Shown here one piece after another: positions 59,671-64,000 of a DNA stretch of 64,000 nucleotides. Position 1 is the first letter of the stretch, and the number at the start of each line of letters is the position of its first letter. The notes under the pieces were generated by a model. That model made no database searches. It was not told the DNA's origin and worked only from the letters and a program-made list of their open reading frames with translations. The position numbers and the translations under genes are program-made. The DNA is taken from NCBI GenBank assembly GCA_964228555.1, contig CAXQZU010000045.1, positions 1 through 64,000 of the forward strand, in the 5' to 3' direction. The DNA is from CAXQZU01 sp964228555. Its GTDB lineage: Bacteria > Planctomycetota > PLA2 > JAEUHO01.

Positions 59671-60963
59671 ATGGACCGTTTCGTCATCGAGGGCGGCGTG
59701 CCCCTGCGCGGCGAGGTGCGCGTCTCGGGCGCCAAGAACAGCGCCTTGCCGCTGCTGGCGGCCACGCTGCTGGCCGACGGCCCCTGCCGGCTGGAGGGCG
59801 TGCCCGACCTGCGCGACATCGACACGATGCTGCGCATCCTCCGCACGCTGGGCCTGCGGGCCGAGCGCTCCGCCGACGGCACGGTGGAGACCGAGGTGCT
59901 GGACGAGGGGGCCTGCCGCGCGCCCTACGAGCTGGTGAAGACGATGCGGGCCAGCATCTGCGTGCTGGGCCCGCTGCTGGGCCGCCGCCGCCGCGCCGAG
60001 GTGTCGTTCCCGGGCGGCTGCGTGATCGGGCCCCGGCCCGTGGACCTGCACGTCTCGGGCCTCTCGTCCCTGGGGGCGGACCTGCGCGTGGAGGCGGGCT
60101 ACATCCTGGCCGATGGGCGCGGGATGGGCGGCGACCGGGAGATCTACCTCGGCGGGCCCTACGGGCCCACCGTGACGGGCACCGGCAACGTGCTGTGTGC
60201 CGCGGTGCTGGCGCCGGGCACCACCGTGTTGCAGTCGGTGGCCTGCGAGCCGGAGGTGCAGGACCTCTGCCACTTCCTCGTGGCGATGGGCGCGCGCATC
60301 GAGGGCATCGGCGGTCCCACGCTGGTGGTGACGGGCGTGGAGCGCCTGCGCGGCACGCGCTACCGCGTGATCCCCGATCGCATCGAGGCGGGCACCCTGC
60401 TGGTGGCGGGCGCGATGACCCACGGCCGCGTCACCGTGCTGGGTGCCGAGCCGCGCCACCTCTCGGCCCCGCTGGCGTTGCTGGAGCGCATGGGCGTGCG
60501 CGTGCTGCGCGGCCCGGCGGGGGCGCTCACGGTGGAGGGCTACGACCGGCCGCGCCCGGCGGACGTGGTCACCTTGCCCTATCCCGGCTTCCCCACCGAC
60601 CTGCAGGCGCAGTTCATGGCCCTGCTCACCGTGGCCGAGGGCAACTCGTTCGTCACCGAGAAGATCTATCCCGAGCGCTTCATCCACGTGGCCGAGCTGC
60701 AGCGCATGGGCGCGCGCATCCGCAAGGAGGGGCCCACCGCCATCGTGGAGGGCGTGGACCACCTCTCGGGCTGCCCGGTCATGGCCTCCGACCTGCGCGC
60801 CTCGGCGGCGCTGGTGGTGGCAGGCCTCGCGGCTCGTGGCACCACGGAGGTGGACCGCGTGTACCACATCGACCGTGGCTACGAGCGCATCGAGGCCAAG
60901 ATCGAGGCGCTGGGCGGTCGCATCCGGCGCGCCGGCCGGGAGGGAGCGCCCGCCGAGGCCTAG
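59671..60963 (+). CDS. murA: UDP-N-acetylglucosamine 1-carboxyvinyltransferase
   Basis: 430-residue first committed enzyme of peptidoglycan synthesis (enolpyruvyl transfer to UDP-GlcNAc). The start MDRFVIEGGVPLRGEV fits the family; an in-frame ATG at 59575 would add 32 Gly/Pro-rich residues. Motifs: VSGAKNSALPLLAATLLADG, MRASICVLGPLL and FPGGCVIGPRPVDLH with the catalytic, fosfomycin-reactive Cys (about residue 117). GYPGFPTDLQ-like PYPGFPTDLQAQFMALL follows in the C-terminal domain. Presence of murA argues for a peptidoglycan cell wall. Confidence 0.96.
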   Translation: MDRFVIEGGVPLRGEVRVSGAKNSALPLLAATLLADGPCRLEGVPDLRDIDTMLRILRTLGLRAERSADGTVETEVLDEGACRAPYELVKTMRASICVLGPLLGRRRRAEVSFPGGCVIGPRPVDLHVSGLSSLGADLRVEAGYILADGRGMGGDREIYLGGPYGPTVTGTGNVLCAAVLAPGTTVLQSVACEPEVQDLCHFLVAMGARIEGIGGPTLVVTGVERLRGTRYRVIPDRIEAGTLLVAGAMTHGRVTVLGAEPRHLSAPLALLERMGVRVLRGPAGALTVEGYDRPRPADVVTLPYPGFPTDLQAQFMALLTVAEGNSFVTEKIYPERFIHVAELQRMGARIRKEGPTAIVEGVDHLSGCPVMASDLRASAALVVAGLAARGTTEVDRVYHIDRGYERIEAKIEALGGRIRRAGREGAPAEA

Positions 60964-61107
60964 GCCCGCCGGCCGCGGCGCCCTGTGTCAGCGGGGCACC
61001 CCTTGTTTCCGGGCCAGAGCCTGCCGGGGCTGCTTCAATGCCGCCGTGGCCCAGCCCCGCCCCAAGGGGTCGCGCTGGCCGGGCCCGGTGCGAGGACCCC
61101 CCGGCGC

Positions 61108-62541
61108 GTGTTCGACCAGCTGGCCCAGCGCTTCACCCGGCTCTTCTCCGGGCTCTCCCGCAACGCGCGGCTGACCGAGAAGAACATCGAGGAGGGGATC
61201 CAGGAGGTACGGCAGGCCCTGCTCGAGGCCGACGTCAACCTCAAGGTGGTGGACGGGTTCGTGGACCGGGTGCGCCAGAAGGCGCTGGGCGCGCCCGCGC
61301 TGCCCGGCGTATCGCCGGCCCAGCAGTTCATCGGGGTGGTCAGCCAGGAGCTGGAAGCGCTGCTGGGCGGCGAGGCGCCGCGCATGCGCTGGAGCGACCG
61401 CGGGCCCACCGTGATCATGCTGGTGGGCCTGCAGGGCACGGGCAAGACGACCACCTGCGCCAAGATCGCGCGCTACCTGGCCAAGAAGGAGGGCAAGCGC
61501 CCGCTGCTGGTGGCGGCGGACGTGCAGCGCCCGGCGGCCATCGAGCAGCTCAAGGTGCTGGGCCGGCAGCTGGACCTGCCCGTCTATGCCGAGGAGGGCG
61601 GCCGCCCGCCCAAGATCTGCCGCCGCGCCGTGGACAAGGCGGTGGAGCTGGGCCGCGACGTCGTGCTGCTGGACACGGCCGGCCGCCTGCACGTGGACCG
61701 CGAGCTGATGGACGAGCTCACGGACGTGCGCGACATGGTCCAGCCCCACGAGACGTGGCTGGTCGTGGACGCCATGCTGGGCCAGGACGCGGTGCGCAGC
61801 GCGCAGGAGTTCCACCAGCGCCTGGACGTGACCGGCTTCGTGCTGACCAAGGCCGACGGCGACTCGCGCGGCGGTGCCGTGCTCGCCGTGCGCGAGGTGA
61901 CGGGCCGGCCCGTGCGCTTCGTGGGCGTGGGCGAGAAGGTGGAGGCGCTCGAGGCCTTCGATCCCAAGCGCATGGCCCAGCGCATCCTGGGCATGGGCGA
62001 CGTGGTGGGGCTGGTGGAGGAGGCGCAGGAGAAGGTCGACCAGGAGAAGGCGCAAGAGGCGGCCGAGCGGCTGTTCCTCGACACCTTCACCCTCGACGAC
62101 CTGCGCAGCACCCTCGAGCAGGTGCAGCGGCTCGGGCCCATGCGCGAGATCCTCAAGAAGCTGCCCGGCGGGGCGTCCATCTCGCAGGACCAGCTGGCCA
62201 TGCTCGACGACCGCCAGCTCACCCGCTGGTGCGCCGCGATTGCCAGCATGACCCCGTCCGAGCGGCGCGACCCGGGCCTGCTCAACGGCCAGCGCCGCCA
62301 CCGGGTGGCCCGCGGCTCGGGCACCACGCCCGCCACGGTGGGCGAGGTGATCAAGGCCCACAAGCAGATGCAGCAGCAGATGCGCCTGCTCAAGCAGCAG
62401 GGGGGCCTGATGCAGCGCATGGGCGTGGGCGCCATGCAGCGGCAGAAGGAGCGCCAGCTCAAGGACCTGAAGAAGCGCGGGACCGACCTGCGCGGCTGGT
62501 TCGACCCTCCGGGCTCCCGCCCGGCCCCCGGCAGGCACTAG
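61108..62541 (+). CDS. ffh: Signal recognition particle protein Ffh
   Basis: 477-residue SRP GTPase that targets membrane proteins cotranslationally. GTG start (VFDQLAQRFTRLFSGL) gives the standard N-domain. NG domain motifs: GLQGTGKTTTCAKIARYL, LDTAGRLHVD, TKADGDSRGG. The M domain has the usual MTPSERRDPGLLNGQRRHRVA region and the Met-rich hydrophobic groove (MQQQMRLLKQQGGLMQRMGVG). It precedes rpsP by 82 bases, the classical ffh-rpsP order. Confidence 0.96.
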   Translation: MFDQLAQRFTRLFSGLSRNARLTEKNIEEGIQEVRQALLEADVNLKVVDGFVDRVRQKALGAPALPGVSPAQQFIGVVSQELEALLGGEAPRMRWSDRGPTVIMLVGLQGTGKTTTCAKIARYLAKKEGKRPLLVAADVQRPAAIEQLKVLGRQLDLPVYAEEGGRPPKICRRAVDKAVELGRDVVLLDTAGRLHVDRELMDELTDVRDMVQPHETWLVVDAMLGQDAVRSAQEFHQRLDVTGFVLTKADGDSRGGAVLAVREVTGRPVRFVGVGEKVEALEAFDPKRMAQRILGMGDVVGLVEEAQEKVDQEKAQEAAERLFLDTFTLDDLRSTLEQVQRLGPMREILKKLPGGASISQDQLAMLDDRQLTRWCAAIASMTPSERRDPGLLNGQRRHRVARGSGTTPATVGEVIKAHKQMQQQMRLLKQQGGLMQRMGVGAMQRQKERQLKDLKKRGTDLRGWFDPPGSRPAPGRH

Positions 62542-62623
62542 GGACGCCCGCGCCTAGCCTTCCCACGAGGCCCTCCCTGCCTCACCCTGTGCTCACGATC
62601 CCCAACCCCGCAGGAACCGACCC

Positions 62624-62965
62624 ATGTCGATCGTCATCCGCCTCTCGCGCCTCGGGCGCACCAACCGCTCGCACTTCCGCGTTGCCGTGTTCCCCAAGCG
62701 CAGCCGTCGCGACGGCCCGGCCATCGAGCAGCTGGGCATCTACGACCCGCGCGCCACGGACCCGGCCCAGAAGACGCGCCTGTCCACGGACCGCATCCTG
62801 TACTGGTACGGCCAGGGCGCCGAGGTGACGCCCCGCGTGCGCCTGTGGCTCAACCGTGCGGGCGTGGCGCTCAAGCCCCGCAAGAGCAACAAGCCCAACA
62901 ACCGCATGCGCAAGTCGGCCGCCCGCAAGAAGGCCGCCGGCGCCAAGGGCAGCTCGAAGAAGTAG
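62624..62965 (+). CDS. rpsP: 30S ribosomal protein S16
   Basis: 113-residue ribosomal protein: MSIVIRLSRLGRTNRSHFRV at the start, AIEQLGIYDPRATDPAQ and WYGQGAEVTPRVRLWLNRAG in the middle. The last 30 residues are a Lys/Ala/Ser-rich extension beyond the normal length (about 80-90). AGGAA lies before the ATG. TAGCCT at 62555-62560 may be a local -10. The usual next genes (rimM, trmD, rplS) do not follow; an endonuclease III-like gene does. Confidence 0.96.
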   Translation: MSIVIRLSRLGRTNRSHFRVAVFPKRSRRDGPAIEQLGIYDPRATDPAQKTRLSTDRILYWYGQGAEVTPRVRLWLNRAGVALKPRKSNKPNNRMRKSAARKKAAGAKGSSKK

Positions 62966-62986
62966 CCGCCAGGCCCGGCCGGGGGT

Positions 62987-63004
62987 GGGGCACGTGCGTG
63001 CCCC
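62987..63004 (+). terminator. Hairpin after rpsP
   Basis: GGGGCACG (62987-62994) and CGTGCCCC (62997-63004) form a perfect 8-bp stem around TG, 21 bases after the rpsP stop. There is no T-run. It may attenuate transcription into the following gene rather than stop it. Confidence 0.45.
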
Positions 63005-63049
63005 CGCCCGTCCGTGCCCCGGCTCCTGCCTCGCGGCAGGGGAGGTCTC

Positions 63050-64000
63050 GTGAACGCACCCGTCCAGCCCAAGGCCGCCAAGGCACCCAAGGCGCAGAAG
63101 CCCCCGATGTTCCCGCGCCCGGTGGGCAAGAAGCCGACGCTGGCCGAGGTGCTGGAGGTGCTGCAGCCCCTGTGCGGCGAGCCCGTGCACCTCGACCGTG
63201 CCGAGGACCCGCTGCTGGACCACCTGCTGGTGGCCGTGCTCTCGCTGCACACGACGCCCGCGCGCGCCCGCGACGCGCTGCGCGCCCTCTCGGGCACCTA
63301 CCTCGACTTCAACGAGCTGCGCGTGAGCGCCCGCTCCGAGATCGAGAAGGCCCTCGAGGACTACGTGCCTTCCGACGTGCGCAAGAAGGCGGCGTGGGAC
63401 CTGCGCATGGCACTGCAGGATGTCTACGACCAGACCCACGGGCTGGACCTCGAGCCCCTGCGCAGCCGCGACCCAGACGACCTGGGCAGCTTCGTGGCGA
63501 ACATGAAGAAGCCCGAGGAGAAGCCGGCCTACCCGCAGAGCGTGGGCGGCCCCGTGCCCGCCCTGCCCAACACGCCCGGCGGGCCCGCCGCCATGGTGTT
63601 CCAGCTGGCCGTGGGCAAGTCCAGCCTCGCGCTGGGCCCGCTGGAGCGCCGCTTCCTGGGCCGGCTGGGCCTGATGCCCAACGGCGCGCGCCTCGCGAAC
63701 AAGCGCAAGGCGCTGGAGCGGCAGGTCAAGCCCGACGAGCGGCTGCGCTTCGCCTGGGTGGCGGGCACCTGTGCCCGCCTCTTCGAGACCGACTTCGACG
63801 AGCGCCATCCCTTCGCGCGCCTGCTCGTGGAGCGGCGCAGCAAGGAGCTGGAGGAGCGCGAGCGTGCGGCCCGTGCGGCCGAGAAGCTGGCCGAGGAGCT
63901 GCGCAAGAAGGAGGCCATCGAGGCCGCGCGCCGCCAGCGCATCGAGGACGAGGAGCGGCGCAAGCGCGAGAAGGTCGAGCAGCGCAAGGCGGCCGAGGCC
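63050..64000 (+). CDS. Endonuclease III-like (HhH-GPD) protein lacking catalytic residues, cut by window end
   Basis: At least 317 residues, open at the window end. GTG start with GGAGG 5 bases upstream. After a Lys/Ala/Pro-rich N-terminus (1-25), residues about 35-215 follow the endonuclease III plan: DHLLVAVLSLHTTPARARDAL, YLDFNELRVSARSEIEKALED and KKAAWDLRMALQDVYDQ. Where the enzyme has the L-P-G-V-G-x-K-T-A hairpin and V-D-T-H-V, this protein has LPNTPGGPAAMVFQLAV and LALGPLERRFLGRLGL, so the catalytic Lys and Asp are missing. The last 70 residues form a highly charged coiled coil (KELEERERAARAAEKLAEEL). A non-catalytic DNA- or RNA-binding role is inferred. Confidence 0.75.
   Translation, partial: MNAPVQPKAAKAPKAQKPPMFPRPVGKKPTLAEVLEVLQPLCGEPVHLDRAEDPLLDHLLVAVLSLHTTPARARDALRALSGTYLDFNELRVSARSEIEKALEDYVPSDVRKKAAWDLRMALQDVYDQTHGLDLEPLRSRDPDDLGSFVANMKKPEEKPAYPQSVGGPVPALPNTPGGPAAMVFQLAVGKSSLALGPLERRFLGRLGLMPNGARLANKRKALERQVKPDERLRFAWVAGTCARLFETDFDERHPFARLLVERRSKELEERERAARAAEKLAEELRKKEAIEAARRQRIEDEERRKREKVEQRKAAEA

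Overview
The window is about 64 kb of very GC-rich chromosomal DNA (clearly above 70% G+C by eye), packed with housekeeping and envelope genes on both strands. Gaps are short and many neighbouring genes overlap by 1-10 bases. The organism is a Gram-negative-type bacterium: it has LPS export permeases (LptF/LptG), an AsmA-like protein, MurA, UppS, UppP and CdsA. Several features point to Planctomycetota: a TPR protein fused to an RNA polymerase alpha C-terminal domain, a planctomycete-like L28, several FHA proteins, a Ser/Thr kinase, two MoxR ATPases and a CdsA with a modified signature. This placement is an inference from protein character, not from a phylogeny. No prophage, insertion sequence, CRISPR array or rRNA was seen.

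Layout. 0-5.7 kb: a small PH-like membrane protein and an AsmA-like giant on the minus strand, divergent from an MFS transporter. 5.8-13.8 kb: plus-strand metabolic and envelope genes (carA, ROK kinase, purA, uppS-cdsA, phoH-ybeY-Ser/Thr kinase). 13.8-23.4 kb: rpmB, a PcrA/UvrD helicase coupled to an FHA-GAF-AAA+ sigma-54 activator, then two membrane-anchored FHA proteins, one ending in a CAP/SCP domain. 23.4-30.9 kb: arginase and a tandem atypical kinase, divergent from lptF-lptG, followed by rluD-type, SpoU-type and rsgA genes. 30.9-43 kb: folC, an unknown membrane-anchored protein, aroB, a STAS protein, a MoxR ATPase, tatD, uppP, a CBS protein coupled to a formate/nitrite-type channel, an ADP-forming acyl-CoA synthetase and a lipoprotein. 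43-51 kb: a PaaZ-type aldehyde dehydrogenase, a secreted terpene-cyclase-like toroid, a YbjN-like protein, tRNA-Cys and tRNA-Leu, a polytopic membrane protein, a SelW-like selenoprotein and small unknowns. 51-64 kb: an 866-residue lipoprotein with a clear promoter and terminator, a second MoxR, asnS divergent from ruvA, a HEAT protein, the TPR/alpha-CTD protein, murA, ffh, rpsP and a truncated endonuclease III-like gene.

The most notable item is a 78-residue SelW/Rdx-type protein (48512-48748) whose codon 11 is an in-frame UGA in a C-x-x-U motif. A 7-bp hairpin with a GGUCU loop lies at the distance expected for a bacterial SECIS, so this is very probably selenocysteine and would be missed by ordinary gene calling.

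At the scale of the window two further patterns stand out. About thirteen genes have a TAnnnT -10-like hexamer ending 6-9 bases before the start codon, which implies leaderless transcripts. Stop codons are strongly biased to TAG: about 31 TAG, 20 TGA and no TAA.
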